Assembly: GCA_002840125.1 (NCBI GenBank)
Contig: PGZF01000007.1
Location: 1 to 64,000 of the forward strand
DNA length: 64,000 nt
DNA from: Gammaproteobacteria bacterium HGW-Gammaproteobacteria-15
Lineage (GTDB): Bacteria; Pseudomonadota; Gammaproteobacteria; Enterobacterales; Alteromonadaceae
Direction: 5' to 3'
In this document: piece by piece, positions 9,221-18,856 of the stretch
How the letters are laid out: the number at the start of each line of letters is the position of its first letter
Position numbering within the stretch: position 1 is the first letter of the stretch
Made by a program: the position numbers and the translations under genes
Notes under the pieces: generated by a model
What the model was told of the DNA's origin: nothing
What the model saw: only the letters and a program-made list of their open reading frames with translations
Database searches by the model: none

Positions 9221-9376
9221 GGTTTGCTCACACCAACACGCCGTAAATACATCCCTGTAGGCTCGATTATAAACTTCATCCGTGAAGTTTATCCGGTGGA
9301 CCAGCTTCGCTGTTCAAATTCGCTCCTGGCGAATTTGTCAGCATCCTGGCCTGCAACGGTTGGCTTAGAGCAAATC
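9221..9376. repeat. Dispersed intergenic repeat, copy A (with internal insertion)
   Basis: The ends are GGTTTGCTCACACCAAC and GGTTGGCTTAGAGCAAATC, which are nearly inverted copies of each other. The core ACACGCCGTAAATACATCCCT is shared with 49421-49521 and, in inverted orientation, with 54389-54475. This copy has about 70 extra bases in the middle. They contain a hairpin (AAACTTCATCCGTGAAGTTT) and a second inverted pair (AAATTCGC / GCGAATTT). It fills the gap between doxX and xerC. Confidence 0.85.
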
Positions 9377-9404
9377 GATTCTGCTTTTGGTTGTCTCAGT
9401 CAGA

Positions 9405-10343
9405 TCAGCCGGATTTTTTCTTTGCCCTAGGATGGGCGTTATCGTACACCTTGGCTAAATGCGCAAAATCCAGATGGGTATATACCTGAGTGGTGCTCAG
9501 GTTGGCGTGGCCGAGTAGTTCCTGCACAGCGCGTAAATCCTGGCTGGATTCGAGCATATGGCTGGCGAACGAGTGGCGCAGCATATGCGGGTGTACATGC
9601 TGGTTTAAGCCCTGTTGCTTGGCCCATAACTGCACCCGCTCGCGTACATGGCGGGTGCTGATGCGTTTATGCTGTTTGCTGATAAACAGCGCATTGGCAT
9701 CTTCTTGCGGCAGCTTAGTGCTAAACGCCGGCCGTTGCTTTAACCAGTCTTGTACAGCGGCCAGCGCAATCTTACCTACCGGCACTATACGCTGTTTACT
9801 GCCTTTACCTGTTACCCGTAGTAACTGCTGTTGCCAGTCAATATCGCTGATATCGGCATTTACCAGCTCTTCTAAGCGTAGGCCGGATGAGTAGAACAGC
9901 TCCAGCATGGCTTTATCACGACAGGCAAGAATGTCGTCGCTGCTGTCGAAACTCAGCAGGTGGTTTAGCTGATCCACATTAAGGTTTTTCGGCAGGCTGC
10001 GTGCGGCCTTAGGTACCGATAAATACTGTGCCGGGTTATCGCTGCGTTTAGCCTGCGCTTGCAGATAGCGGTAAAAACTGCGTAGCGCTGCTACTTTTAA
10101 TGCTATGGTGCGGGGTTTGGCACCGCTGCGGCGCAGGCCGATAATATGCTGTTTTAACTGATCTTCTGTCAGGTTCAACCAGTGAGTGTCTGCATCAGCG
10201 ATACTAAGCGCCAGTTGCTGTAACTGGCGCTGATAGCTGTCCAGCGTTTTGCTGCTATAGCCACGCTCAAACTGCAAATACTGTAAAAAAGCCTGCAGTG
10301 GCTGTTGCCACTGCGGCGATAAGGGGGTGTCAGGCTGCGTCAT
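9405..10343 (-). CDS. xerC: Tyrosine recombinase XerC
   Basis: XerC resolves chromosome dimers at dif together with XerD. The protein has an N-terminal SAM-like core-binding domain (about 15-100) and the catalytic domain with the Arg in SSGLRLEEL, the HMLRHSFASHM box (His-x-x-Arg), the LLGHANLSTTQ His and the tyrosine nucleophile in VYTHLDF. Its 312 residues are close to the usual length of about 300. Its position after dapF and the DUF484 gene matches the conserved chromosomal locus, so this is the housekeeping recombinase rather than a phage or element integrase. It overlaps the DUF484 gene by 14 bases. Confidence 0.95.
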   Translation of the reverse strand: MTQPDTPLSPQWQQPLQAFLQYLQFERGYSSKTLDSYQRQLQQLALSIADADTHWLNLTEDQLKQHIIGLRRSGAKPRTIALKVAALRSFYRYLQAQAKRSDNPAQYLSVPKAARSLPKNLNVDQLNHLLSFDSSDDILACRDKAMLELFYSSGLRLEELVNADISDIDWQQQLLRVTGKGSKQRIVPVGKIALAAVQDWLKQRPAFSTKLPQEDANALFISKQHKRISTRHVRERVQLWAKQQGLNQHVHPHMLRHSFASHMLESSQDLRAVQELLGHANLSTTQVYTHLDFAHLAKVYDNAHPRAKKKSG

Positions 10344-10986
10344 AACCCGGTAACAGCTGGGCTAAAATGGCAGCCAGATGGCTGATAAACAGTTTGTCCA
10401 TCGAGGGCTGAAAGTGGTCGTCCTGCTCGCTGCCAAAGGCCAGTAAGGCCAGTGGTTGTTGCTGGCTGCTGACCAGGATCAGTGCTACCGAGTGGATGTG
10501 GGGCGCAAATAAACCCTGTTGTTCTTCTTTGTTTAACCGGCCTAAATAGATACCGTGCTGGTTAAGCCGGCGTGACAGCAATAGCTGAAACGGGTTACGG
10601 CTTTGTTCGTCACTAAAACGTAGTAAGCGGCATTCCTGCACATAAGGCATGGCGGCGGTAAATTGTTGCAGGCTGGTTTCGGCATCCTGCAGGTTGGTGG
10701 CCTGATGCAATTGTGCCTGTAGTTGGTTAAACGCCAGAAATATTTGTTCATTTTGCCGTGCTACTGACATTAACCGGGTTATGTCATCTTCCAGCGCCTG
10801 AATTTTCTCGCGCTGCAGCTCCAACTGGCGCTCTACCAGCGACACACTACCGCGCTGCTGATGTGGCAGGCGTAAACTGGCCAGTAGCTGTGGGTATTGC
10901 TGAAAAAATTCCGGGTGATCCTGCAGGTAGTCGTACACCACATGGGCGGCCAGCAGGTCTTTGTCCTTGGTAAGGCTATCGTTCAT
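10330..10986 (-). CDS. DUF484 family protein (YigA-like)
   Basis: A 218-residue protein of the DUF484 family that almost always lies between dapF and xerC in gammaproteobacteria. The N-terminus has [20 protein letters not shown] followed by a predicted helical coiled segment (about 40-80, rich in Leu, Gln and Arg). The C-terminal half looks like a GAF-type fold and contains [22 protein letters not shown]. No enzymatic function is established for the family. It overlaps dapF by ATGA and xerC by 14 bases, so the three genes are probably translated together. Confidence 0.9.
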   Translation of the reverse strand: MNDSLTKDKDLLAAHVVYDYLQDHPEFFQQYPQLLASLRLPHQQRGSVSLVERQLELQREKIQALEDDITRLMSVARQNEQIFLAFNQLQAQLHQATNLQDAETSLQQFTAAMPYVQECRLLRFSDEQSRNPFQLLLSRRLNQHGIYLGRLNKEEQQGLFAPHIHSVALILVSSQQQPLALLAFGSEQDDHFQPSMDKLFISHLAAILAQLLPGYDAA

Positions 10987-11813
10987 AGCTGTATTTGTCC
11001 GTCATAAACATGTTCTGCCGGGCCGGTCATTTTTACCGGTTGGCCCGGGCCATTCCAGCGAATCTGCAGGCTGCCGCCGGGTAAGTCTACCCGTACCTGC
11101 TGCTGTAATTTTTTTTGTAGCTGGCCTACCACTACCGCAGCGCACGCGCCTGTACCACAAGCCAGGGTTTCGCCAGCACCGCGCTCCCATACCCGCAGTT
11201 TAATATGGCCTGGGGCGACTATTTGCATAAAACCAATATTAGCGCGCTCGGGGAAGCGTTCGTGATGCTCAAATAACGGGCCCTGCTGGTGCACCAAGGC
11301 AGTGCCGACATCATCTACTTCTACCACGGCATGCGGGTTGCCCATTGATACTACGCCACAAAGAATAGTGTGTTCTTCTGCGCGCAGTATGTAGGTTATT
11401 TCCTGCTTTTGCGCTTTAAACGGCACCCGTACCGGGTCTAGCTGTGGCACGCCCATATTTACCGTAACCTGGCCATCGGCCTCGACATACAGCATTATTT
11501 TGCCGGATTTAGTGCTAACGCCAATTTTATGCTTATTGGTTAAACCCCTGGCGCGGACAAACTTAGCAAAGCAGCGCGCACCATTGCCACATTGCTCTAC
11601 TTCAGAGCCGTCGGCGTTGAAAATTCGGTAGTGGAAATCCAGCTCAGGATCATAGGGCGGCTCTACCATTAGCAGCTGATCAAAGCCAATGCCGGTATTG
11701 CGGTTCGCCAGCGCTTTAATCTGCTCTTTGGTCAGAAACACATTCTGGCTTACGGCATCGACCATCATAAAGTCGTTACCCAGGCCGTGCATTTTGGTGA
11801 AATGTAGCAACAT
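10983..11813 (-). CDS. dapF: Diaminopimelate epimerase DapF
   Basis: DapF interconverts LL- and meso-diaminopimelate, the step before lysine and the source of the peptidoglycan cross-link residue. The two catalytic cysteines are in EQCGNGARC (Cys75) and [12 protein letters not shown] (Cys219), counted from the ATG at 11811-11813. That start gives the standard N-terminus [15 protein letters not shown] and 276 residues; an 18-residue upstream extension would run into lysA and is not family-like. It follows lysA by 11 bases, so the two consecutive lysine-pathway enzymes are co-transcribed. Confidence 0.97.
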   Translation of the reverse strand: MLLHFTKMHGLGNDFMMVDAVSQNVFLTKEQIKALANRNTGIGFDQLLMVEPPYDPELDFHYRIFNADGSEVEQCGNGARCFAKFVRARGLTNKHKIGVSTKSGKIMLYVEADGQVTVNMGVPQLDPVRVPFKAQKQEITYILRAEEHTILCGVVSMGNPHAVVEVDDVGTALVHQQGPLFEHHERFPERANIGFMQIVAPGHIKLRVWERGAGETLACGTGACAAVVVGQLQKKLQQQVRVDLPGGSLQIRWNGPGQPVKMTGPAEHVYDGQIQL

Positions 11814-11824
11814 AGCGCCCTTAA

Positions 11825-13090
11825 TTAATCGGTAATGACTTGTTCGCCACGCCATAAATCCTGCCACTGTTCGCGAGCACGGATTAAATGCACTTTTTCG
11901 CCGTCAACCAGTACCTCGGCGGCACGTGGGCGGCTGTTGTAATTAGAGCTCATGGTAAAGCCATAGGCACCGGCTGAACGCACCGCCAGAAAATCGCCCT
12001 GGGCTATCGCCAGTTCGCGGTCTTTACCAAGAAAATCACCGGTTTCGCACACCGGGCCGACAATATCGTACAGCGCAGGCTGCGCCGAGCTGTTAATTTC
12101 CAGCGGTACTATCGCCTGCCAGGCACTGTACAGCGCCGGGCGGATTAAATCGTTCATAGCGGCATCAACAATGGCGAAGTTTTTCTCCTGCCCCGGCTTT
12201 AAAAACTCTACTTTGGTAAGCAGCACTCCGGCATTGGCCATAATGGCGCGGCCCGGCTCCATAATCAGCTCAAGCTGCGGGTAGCTTTTTAGCCGTTCTA
12301 CCACTTTGCCAAGGTAATCGGCCGGCGAGGGTGGGGTTTCTTTGTCATAAGTCACGCCAAGGCCACCGCCAATATCAATATGTTTTAACGCTATGCCATC
12401 GCTGGCCAAATCATCAATTAACGTCAGCAGTTTTTCCAGTGCGTCTAAAAACGGTTGGGTTTCAGTTAACTGCGAGCCAATGTGGCAATCTACACCTACT
12501 ACTTCAAGGTGGCTGTAACCGGCAGCTTTACGGTAAATATCGCGGGCCAGCAGTATATCAATACCAAATTTATTGGCTTTTAAACCGGTAGAAATATAAG
12601 GATGGGTTTTGGCGTCAATATCCGGGTTAACCCGGATAGAAATAGCCGCTTTTTTATCAATGCGGCTGGCCACCAGTTGCAGGCGGTCCAGTTCAGCAAC
12701 AGATTCTACATTAAAGCACTTAATACCCAGCTCCAGCGCAAAACGCATTTCGTCTTCTGTTTTAGCCACACCGGAGAACACCACTTTTTTCGCATCACCA
12801 CCGGCGGCAATAACCCGGCGCAACTCTCCGCCAGATACAATGTCAAAGCCGCTGTCCAGTTTGGCCAACAGGTTTAAAATAGCCAGGTTACTATTGGCCT
12901 TAACGGCATAGCACACCAGGCTGTGCGGATGCTTTGATGCAGCACTGGCAAAAGCCTGATAATGCTGGGCAATGGTAGCGCGTGAGTAAACATAGCAGGG
13001 CGTGCCAAATTCGGCGGCAATACTGCTTAAAGGCTGTTGTTCTGCAAACAGGCGGTTTTGCTGGTAATTAAAATGGTCCACGTTGTTCAT
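11825..13090 (-). CDS. lysA: Diaminopimelate decarboxylase LysA
   Basis: LysA is a PLP enzyme (alanine racemase-like barrel) that decarboxylates meso-diaminopimelate to L-lysine. Visible features are the PLP lysine in YAVKANSN (Lys64), the phosphate-binding [17 protein letters not shown], and CETGDFLG, which contributes the cysteine at the dimer interface. The ATG at 13088-13090 gives 421 residues and the normal start; 32 codons of upstream open frame lie inside lptM and are not used. The gene starts 23 bases before the end of lptM, so translation is likely coupled. Confidence 0.97.
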   Translation of the reverse strand: MNNVDHFNYQQNRLFAEQQPLSSIAAEFGTPCYVYSRATIAQHYQAFASAASKHPHSLVCYAVKANSNLAILNLLAKLDSGFDIVSGGELRRVIAAGGDAKKVVFSGVAKTEDEMRFALELGIKCFNVESVAELDRLQLVASRIDKKAAISIRVNPDIDAKTHPYISTGLKANKFGIDILLARDIYRKAAGYSHLEVVGVDCHIGSQLTETQPFLDALEKLLTLIDDLASDGIALKHIDIGGGLGVTYDKETPPSPADYLGKVVERLKSYPQLELIMEPGRAIMANAGVLLTKVEFLKPGQEKNFAIVDAAMNDLIRPALYSAWQAIVPLEINSSAQPALYDIVGPVCETGDFLGKDRELAIAQGDFLAVRSAGAYGFTMSSNYNSRPRAAEVLVDGEKVHLIRAREQWQDLWRGEQVITD

Positions 13091-13256
13091 CCGTTTGTTG
13101 GGTTGGATTAGCGTTGTTTTGCTGCGGTTCTGCCACTTCAGGTGCCGGTTGTGGTAAGGTAAGCGGGCCTTTTTGACCACAAGCACTCAGCATGCTGCAC
13201 AGCATAATGACGGCAGCAACAGTTAACAGCGGACCTTTGGTTGTAAAAGCGTGCAT
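13068..13256 (-). CDS. lptM: LptM (YifL) lipoprotein, LPS-assembly chaperone
   Basis: A 62-residue lipoprotein with an N-terminal signal and lipobox LSAC (Cys26), followed by GQKGPLTLP, the hallmark of the YifL/LptM family, and a short Pro/Gln/Asn-rich tail. LptM assists oxidative maturation of the LptDE lipopolysaccharide translocon in the outer membrane. It is first in the minus-strand lptM-lysA-dapF operon and is divergent from cyaY, exactly as in E. coli and relatives. Confidence 0.93.
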   Translation of the reverse strand: MHAFTTKGPLLTVAAVIMLCSMLSACGQKGPLTLPQPAPEVAEPQQNNANPTQQTDEQRGPF

Positions 13257-13327
13257 GATGTTATTTTTTTATGGTGGTTGCGCTCTATAATCGCATCCTT
13301 AGCGATAAAAGCAAACAGGTGAAGCAG

Positions 13328-13645
13328 ATGAATGACCTAGAATATGATGAATTGGCCGACAATACGCTGTTGGCAGTAGAGCAGGCGGTAGAAGATGCCG
13401 ATGCAGATCTGGATTATGAATCGCATGGCGGCTTGCTTAGTATCAGCTTTGCCGACCACAGCAAAATTATTATCAATAAGCAGCCGCCGCTGCACCAACT
13501 GTGGGTGGCAACTAAATTTAACGGCCATCACTTTGAATGGCATGGCGATAAGTGGATTGATAACCGCACCGGTGCCGAGTTCTGGCAACTGCTGAACGAA
13601 GCCGCTGCTAAGCAGGCGGGTAAGCCTCTTGATCTGGCGCCTTAA
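13328..13645 (+). CDS. cyaY: Frataxin homologue CyaY
   Basis: CyaY binds iron and modulates IscS-dependent iron-sulfur cluster assembly. The protein has 105 residues, the usual size. The acidic first helix ([18 protein letters not shown] and following Asp/Glu residues) is the iron-binding ridge, and the sheet contains [14 protein letters not shown]. The ATG at 13328 is preceded by AGGTGAAGC; the upstream open frame of 19 codons includes the promoter region shared with lptM and is not family-like. Confidence 0.95.
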   Translation: MNDLEYDELADNTLLAVEQAVEDADADLDYESHGGLLSISFADHSKIIINKQPPLHQLWVATKFNGHHFEWHGDKWIDNRTGAEFWQLLNEAAAKQAGKPLDLAP

Positions 13646-13671
13646 GCGCGCTGACGTTTTGGAATGGTGTA

Positions 13672-14352
13672 ATGGCGTTACTTCCTTTTGTTGATGTTAA
13701 AGCGCAGGGCGACACCCGCTCTGCAGTAGTATGGCTGCATGGCCTGGGCGATTCCGGCCACGGTTTTTCGCCTATAGTGCCCGAACTGCGTTTACCGGCA
13801 GATGCCGGCGTGCGGTTTTTATTTCCGCATGCGCCAGAGCGCCCGGTTACCGTTAATGGCGGTATGCGGATGCGTGCCTGGTACGATATTAAAACCATGG
13901 ATTTAGCCAACCGCGCCGACGAAGATGGCGTGCGCGAATCTGCCGCTGCAGTGCAGCAATTGCTGGATAAACTGATTAGTGATGGTATCAGCAGCGAGCG
14001 CATTATTCTGGCCGGTTTTAGCCAGGGCGGCGTTATAGCGCTGCATTTATTACCGCGCTTGCCGTATAAACTGGCAGGCGTAATGGCGTTGTCTACCTAT
14101 ATGTGCGCGCCAGACAAGTTAAAAGAAGAAGCCGGCAATATTAATAAAGCCACGCCGGTTTTAATAGCGCATGGCAGCCAGGACCCGGTAGTACCAATGG
14201 TAGCAGGGCAGCAGGCATTCCATACGCTGAAAAACGCCGGTTTTAATGTTAGCTGGCACGAATACCGGATGCCACATAGCGTATGTGCGCAGGAAGTGGC
14301 CGATATCAGCAGTTTTATTCAGCGGCGTTTACTGAACCCGATAGCAGGTTAA
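13672..14352 (+). CDS. Alpha/beta-hydrolase carboxylesterase (phospholipase/carboxylesterase family)
   Basis: A 226-residue cytoplasmic esterase of the acyl-protein-thioesterase/carboxylesterase type. The oxyanion-hole region is [14 protein letters not shown], the nucleophile lies in GFSQGG (Ser118), the acid is Asp171 in [10 protein letters not shown], and the base is His202 in RMPHSVC. Such enzymes hydrolyse short-chain esters or thioesters; the natural substrate is unknown. It lies 26 bases after cyaY and one base before hemC, so it may be transcribed with the haem genes without being part of that pathway. Confidence 0.88.
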   Translation: MALLPFVDVKAQGDTRSAVVWLHGLGDSGHGFSPIVPELRLPADAGVRFLFPHAPERPVTVNGGMRMRAWYDIKTMDLANRADEDGVRESAAAVQQLLDKLISDGISSERIILAGFSQGGVIALHLLPRLPYKLAGVMALSTYMCAPDKLKEEAGNINKATPVLIAHGSQDPVVPMVAGQQAFHTLKNAGFNVSWHEYRMPHSVCAQEVADISSFIQRRLLNPIAG

Positions 14353-14353
14353 T

Positions 14354-15283
14354 ATGAACAACATTCGTATCGCAACGCGCAAAAGTGCGCTGGCGCTGTG
14401 GCAGGCCGAGTACGTTAAAGCTGAGCTGTTGCGCCATCATCCGCAGCTGACAGTAGAGCTGGTGCCAATGTCGACACAGGGCGACAAAATTCTTGATACC
14501 CCGCTGGCCAAAATTGGCGGCAAAGGCTTGTTTGTTAAAGAGCTGGAGCAAGCCATGCTGGAAGGGCGCGCCGATATTGCCGTGCACAGTATGAAAGATG
14601 TGCCGGTGGATTTCCCGCCCGGTTTGATGCTGCATACCATCTGCCCGCGGGAAAACCCGCAGGATGCTTTTGTTTCTAATCAATTTAAAAGCTTAGATCA
14701 GCTGCCGCATGGCGCCGTGGTGGGTACATCCAGCCTGCGCCGGCAGTGTCAGATAAAAGCCTTGCGGCCCGATTTAACCGTGCGCGACCTGCGCGGTAAT
14801 GTGAATACCCGCCTGGCAAAGCTGGATAACGGCGAGTTTGCCGCTATTATTCTGGCCGCAGCGGGTTTGATCCGGCTGGGCTTTGAGCAGCGGATAGCCA
14901 GTTTAATGCCGGTAGAAACCAGCCTGCCAGCCAATGGCCAGGGTGCAGTAGGTATTGAATGTCGCAGTGATGATATTGCCGTGCAGCAACTGCTGGCACC
15001 GCTGGAACACGCGCCAACCCGCAGTTGTGTGCTGGCCGAACGGGCCATGAACCGTAAACTGCAGGGCGGATGTCAGGTACCTATTGGTGCTTTTGCCGTA
15101 ATAGAAGGCGATAGTCTGTGGCTGCGTGGCCTGGTTGGCGCGGTGGATGGCAGCGAAATTATCCGCCATCAGTTGCGTGGCCCGGTAGCACAGGGTGAGC
15201 AACTGGGAGCCGAACTGGCAGAATACCTGCTGTCGCAAGGCGCAGACCGCATTTTACAGGCGGTATATCAGGCTGCGCCATGA
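14354..15283 (+). CDS. hemC: Hydroxymethylbilane synthase (porphobilinogen deaminase) HemC
   Basis: HemC polymerises four porphobilinogens into hydroxymethylbilane, using a covalently bound dipyrromethane cofactor. The cofactor cysteine is in [12 protein letters not shown] (Cys240). The substrate-binding arginines are in TSSLRRQCQ and [11 protein letters not shown], and the catalytic aspartate region is AVHSMKDVP. Length (309) matches the family. It opens the run hemC-hemD-hemX-hemY and overlaps hemD by ATGA. Confidence 0.97.
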   Translation: MNNIRIATRKSALALWQAEYVKAELLRHHPQLTVELVPMSTQGDKILDTPLAKIGGKGLFVKELEQAMLEGRADIAVHSMKDVPVDFPPGLMLHTICPRENPQDAFVSNQFKSLDQLPHGAVVGTSSLRRQCQIKALRPDLTVRDLRGNVNTRLAKLDNGEFAAIILAAAGLIRLGFEQRIASLMPVETSLPANGQGAVGIECRSDDIAVQQLLAPLEHAPTRSCVLAERAMNRKLQGGCQVPIGAFAVIEGDSLWLRGLVGAVDGSEIIRHQLRGPVAQGEQLGAELAEYLLSQGADRILQAVYQAAP

Positions 15284-16047
15284 CAGAGCGCACAGCAGCA
15301 GATGCCATACCGTTTTTAATTACCCGGCCGGCCGGTAAGGCAGATAACCTGCTGGCCACGCTGGACGAAAGCGGCATTGCCTATTTGTATCAGCCGCTGA
15401 TCACCACCGCGCAGATGGCGCTGAAACCGCAGGACCAACAGTTTTTGCAACACGCTGATATGCTGATCTTTGTTAGTGTCAGTGCAGTAAGTTGTCTGCA
15501 AAATCAAACAGATGCTGCTTTACTTAAAGCACCGTTATTTGCCGTAGGCCAAACTACGGCATCGGTTTTACAGCGCTGGCTGGCGCGTGAAGTAACAGTA
15601 CCTGAAGATCAGCGCAGTGAAGGTTTGCTGCAATTACCGCAGCTGCAACAGGTAGCAGGTAAACAAATAGTGGTAGTGCGCGGTAATGCCGGTCGCGAAC
15701 TGATTAAACAGGGTCTGGTAGCCCGCGGTGCGACAGTACGTTATGTGCAAAGCTATAAGCGCGTGCCGCTGCCGCTGGACGGCGCTTTACTGTGCCAGCA
15801 GTGGCAGCTGGCTGGCATTCGATGTATTGTGGCTACCAGCAATGAGATTTTACAGCAGTTATTCAGTGTGATCAGCGCCGGACATCACCACTGGTTGCAA
15901 CAGTGTGACTGGGTGCTGGTTAGTCCACGCATGCAAGACAGTGCTTTAGCGCTTGGTATCGCTGCTGAGCGTATTACGCTTGCCGATAATGCCAATGACA
16001 GTGCTTTACTGGCTGCAATAAGCCAGCTTAAGAGGGAATATCAATGA
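15280..16047 (+). CDS. hemD: Uroporphyrinogen-III synthase HemD
   Basis: HemD inverts ring D and closes hydroxymethylbilane to uroporphyrinogen III, the branch point for haem, sirohaem and cobalamin. It has 255 residues in two Rossmann-like lobes. Sequence conservation in this family is poor, but [17 protein letters not shown] at the start, [11 protein letters not shown], and [20 protein letters not shown] are typical, and its position directly after hemC makes the call secure. It overlaps hemC and hemX by 4 bases on each side. Confidence 0.93.
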   Translation: MTERTAADAIPFLITRPAGKADNLLATLDESGIAYLYQPLITTAQMALKPQDQQFLQHADMLIFVSVSAVSCLQNQTDAALLKAPLFAVGQTTASVLQRWLAREVTVPEDQRSEGLLQLPQLQQVAGKQIVVVRGNAGRELIKQGLVARGATVRYVQSYKRVPLPLDGALLCQQWQLAGIRCIVATSNEILQQLFSVISAGHHHWLQQCDWVLVSPRMQDSALALGIAAERITLADNANDSALLAAISQLKREYQ

Positions 16048-17180
16048 GTGACACCTTAGAGCGTGCAACAGCAGAGCGCGCAACAGAAATGGACGCGCCA
16101 TTGCAGCAGTTAAAGCAACAAATAGAAACCGAACCTACAGTGCGCAGCAAGGGCAGCTTTACGGGTGGTTTAAGTTTATTGCTGGTACTGGCGCTGGGGG
16201 GCGGTTTAGCCGCAGGCGGTTACTACTGGGCATGGCCACAATGGCAAAATTTGCAGCAGCAAACGCATACCTTGCAGCAAAATCAGCAACGCTTAACTGA
16301 TCAAAGCCAGCAACAACAAGACAGCAGCACGCAATTGCAACAGCAGTTACAAACAGAACAACAGCAGCGTTTGGCGCAGCTTGAACAAAACCTGGCGCAA
16401 CAACAGCAACAACTGGCAGCGCAAAGCCAGGCACAAATTCAGGCGCTACGGCAGTTAGTGCAAGAACGCGACAGTGCACCACCAAGGCACTGGTTGCTGG
16501 CAGAGGTAGAATATCTGCTGCAACTGGCGTCACAAAAAGTCTGGTTAGAGCTGGATTTCGCTACCGCCCGTGCATTATTGGCCAGTGCCGATGAAAAGCT
16601 GGCTAATCTGGACGACCCATCGCTGTTACCTGTACGCCAGGCCATAGCGGCAGACAACGAGCAGTTAAGCCACATTACCCTGCCGGATTTAACTAAAGTA
16701 CATATTCAGCTGCAGCAAATGCGTAAAGCAACTATGGCGTTGCCTTTAAAGCTGCAGGACAAAGTCGCCCAACCTGAGCTTAAACCAGACACCGACATCC
16801 AAAACTGGCGCCAGACGCTGAGCTACTACTGGCAGCAAAGCTGGAGCAAATTAATTCAGGTACGCTCTGCCGTGCCGGAAGATTACTTTAGTTTAACCGT
16901 CGAACAACAGCTGATGCTGCGTATAAGTTTAAATCAGCAACTGCTGCTGGCTGAACTGGCGGCAATGCAAAAACAGCCACAGGTATATGCTGCAGCATTG
17001 CAGCAAGCTAGTGATCAGCTGCAGCGTTATTTTAGCAGCGAAGATGAAACTGTTATGCAGTTAAGCCAGCAACTGGCTAAGCTGGCGGCGGTTGACGTTG
17101 CTGTGCCGCAGGCATCGCCGTTAACCAGCCTGGCACAACTGCAGCAATATCAGCAGCAACTGACGGAGAGCGGCTTATGA
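16044..17180 (+). CDS. hemX: HemX, membrane-anchored uroporphyrinogen-III C-methyltransferase-like protein
   Basis: A 378-residue inner-membrane protein with one transmembrane segment (about residues 41-62), a Gln-rich coiled coil (about 65-150) and a periplasmic helical domain starting with HWLLAEVEYLLQLASQKVWLE, the signature of the HemX family. In spite of the family name it lacks a methyltransferase domain; its role near haem synthesis is unclear. It overlaps hemD and hemY by 4 bases, typical of the hemCDXY operon. Confidence 0.92.
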   Translation: MSDTLERATAERATEMDAPLQQLKQQIETEPTVRSKGSFTGGLSLLLVLALGGGLAAGGYYWAWPQWQNLQQQTHTLQQNQQRLTDQSQQQQDSSTQLQQQLQTEQQQRLAQLEQNLAQQQQQLAAQSQAQIQALRQLVQERDSAPPRHWLLAEVEYLLQLASQKVWLELDFATARALLASADEKLANLDDPSLLPVRQAIAADNEQLSHITLPDLTKVHIQLQQMRKATMALPLKLQDKVAQPELKPDTDIQNWRQTLSYYWQQSWSKLIQVRSAVPEDYFSLTVEQQLMLRISLNQQLLLAELAAMQKQPQVYAAALQQASDQLQRYFSSEDETVMQLSQQLAKLAAVDVAVPQASPLTSLAQLQQYQQQLTESGL

Positions 17181-18256
17181 TCCGCTGGCTATTGCTCATT
17201 CTGGTGCTTGCAACCGCAATGTTGCTTGGGCCTTCACTGGTAAACAACCCCGGCTATATCAAAGTTATTCTGGCCGGGCGGGTATTTGAAATGACCGCGC
17301 TGGGTTTAATTGTCGCGCTGTTGTTGGCCGCTGTAGTGTTGTGGTTAGTGACTATGCTGCTGCGCAAATTATTACGCTTGCAGCATCTGTCGTTTAACTT
17401 TTTCCGCTGGCGCCGCCAGCGCAAAGCGCAGCAGGCCTTTGAGCTGGGGCTGCAGGCTTATGCCAAACAGCAGTGGCAACTTGCCAGCCAGCATTTAACC
17501 AAAGCCTGCGCCGATGACTTTATGCACAGCGAAAAACGCCTGATGGCTGCTTACGCTGCGTTTTATGCCGGTAATGTCGCTTTGGCCAATAGCCATATTG
17601 AAACCATGGCCGAAGACAGCAGCAGTACCGCTTTTATCCAGGCAGATTTACTGTTACAGCAAGGCCAGGCCGCGCAGGCATGCGTGTTACTGGCTGAAAA
17701 GGTAACAGCAGATACCGAAGACAAAGGCCTGGGCCAGCTGTATTTATATGCACTGCAGCAAGCCGGACAATGGCAGCAATTATTGCAGATGATACCGGCG
17801 GCGATTAATCAGCAATGGTTTGACAAAGATAAATGGCAGCAGCAGCGCTTTAATATTTATCCGGCGGCAATAAGCCAGCTAAGCCAGCAACAGCGCTTTG
17901 ATGAAAGCGCAGAGTATTGGCGAAACTTACCGGCAAAAGAGCGCAAATCTACCGCCGCGAACATTGGCCGGGCCTGGGCACTGGCGCAAAGTGGCCAGAA
18001 TGATGCGGCTGAAAAGCTGCTGTTAAGCCATTTACAACTGGCGGAGCTGCCGCAGTTGTTGCCTTACATCCGGCAAATACCGCTGGGTAAGTCGGTGCTG
18101 AAATTGCGTAAACAAACCCAAAGCTGGTTGCATGATCATGGCAGCAATGGCTATTTATATGCGCTACTGGCTTATCTGGCACAGCAGGAAGGTGAGCTGG
18201 AGCAAGCCGAACTGGCGCTGCAAAAAGCCCGGCAATACGAGCCCAAACTTGGTTGA
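17177..18256 (+). CDS. hemY: HemY, membrane TPR protein of the haem operon
   Basis: A 359-residue protein with two N-terminal transmembrane segments (about 3-20 and 38-62), followed by FNFFRWRRQRKAQQAFELGL and helical TPR-like repeats in the cytoplasm or periplasm. This is the proteobacterial HemY of unknown exact role and is unrelated to the Bacillus protoporphyrinogen oxidase of the same name. It closes the hemCDXY run, overlapping hemX by 4 bases. Confidence 0.92.
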   Translation: MIRWLLLILVLATAMLLGPSLVNNPGYIKVILAGRVFEMTALGLIVALLLAAVVLWLVTMLLRKLLRLQHLSFNFFRWRRQRKAQQAFELGLQAYAKQQWQLASQHLTKACADDFMHSEKRLMAAYAAFYAGNVALANSHIETMAEDSSSTAFIQADLLLQQGQAAQACVLLAEKVTADTEDKGLGQLYLYALQQAGQWQQLLQMIPAAINQQWFDKDKWQQQRFNIYPAAISQLSQQQRFDESAEYWRNLPAKERKSTAANIGRAWALAQSGQNDAAEKLLLSHLQLAELPQLLPYIRQIPLGKSVLKLRKQTQSWLHDHGSNGYLYALLAYLAQQEGELEQAELALQKARQYEPKLG

Positions 18257-18261
18257 CAGCA

Positions 18262-18780
18262 ATGACTGATAACAACCTGACCGGACTGGCGGCGCTTAGC
18301 CCGCCGCAGGCCAGGGTGTTGCTGCTGGGTAGTATGCCCGGTGCCGCCTCGCTGGCGCAGCAGCAATACTATGCTCATCCGCGCAACCTGTTCTGGCCGA
18401 TAATGGCAGAGCTGGCCGGATTTTCTGCGAACTTGCCCTACCCTGAAAAAGTGCGCGCACTTAACGCCAGCGGCATTGCTTTATGGGATGTGATTGCCAG
18501 GTGTCAGCGCGCAGGTAGCCTCGACAGCGCTATTCGTGATGAGCAAGTAAATGACTTTGCCGGTTTTTTTGCTAACCAGCCCAATTTAGCCGCTATTGGC
18601 TTTAACGGTGGCAAAGCCTGGCAAAGTTTTAAACGCCATGTTCTACCGCTACAGATTGTACCTGCTGGTATTAAGCTGATTACGCTTCCCTCTACCAGCC
18701 CGGCCCATGCGGCGCTGGATTTTAATGCAAAACTACAACAATGGCAGCAACTTAGGCCTTTTTTGCTTAACGTAAATTAA
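18262..18780 (+). CDS. DNA-deoxyinosine (hypoxanthine-DNA) glycosylase
   Basis: A 172-residue member of the uracil-DNA-glycosylase superfamily, family 6 type, which excises hypoxanthine formed by adenine deamination. Motif I is LLLGSMPGAASL, followed by YAHPRNLFWPIMAEL, and the C-terminal motif is LPSTSPAHA. Residues GFNGGKAWQSF lie in the central part. The ATG at 18262 was preferred over an in-frame TTG at 18253 that overlaps the hemY stop. It lies 5 bases behind hemY and so is probably transcribed with the haem genes. The glycosylase family is clear; substrate specificity is from the family. Confidence 0.85.
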   Translation: MTDNNLTGLAALSPPQARVLLLGSMPGAASLAQQQYYAHPRNLFWPIMAELAGFSANLPYPEKVRALNASGIALWDVIARCQRAGSLDSAIRDEQVNDFAGFFANQPNLAAIGFNGGKAWQSFKRHVLPLQIVPAGIKLITLPSTSPAHAALDFNAKLQQWQQLRPFLLNVN

Positions 18781-18856
18781 CGCTTTGGCCGTGGAATTAA
18801 TTTGTGCCCTCCGGGTCTGATGTTAACTTAACCACCGCTGCACGGACTGCTAATTT

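Noticed and set aside
9405-10343. Tyrosine recombinase as a sign of a mobile element
   Set aside because: Length, motifs and the dapF-DUF484-xerC context identify the chromosomal XerC. No attachment-site duplications or phage genes are near it.
16159-16533. Minus-strand open frame of 124 codons within hemX
   Set aside because: It mirrors the Gln-rich coiled-coil coding region (CAG/CAA repeats read as Leu/Val/Ala in reverse) and has no support as a gene.
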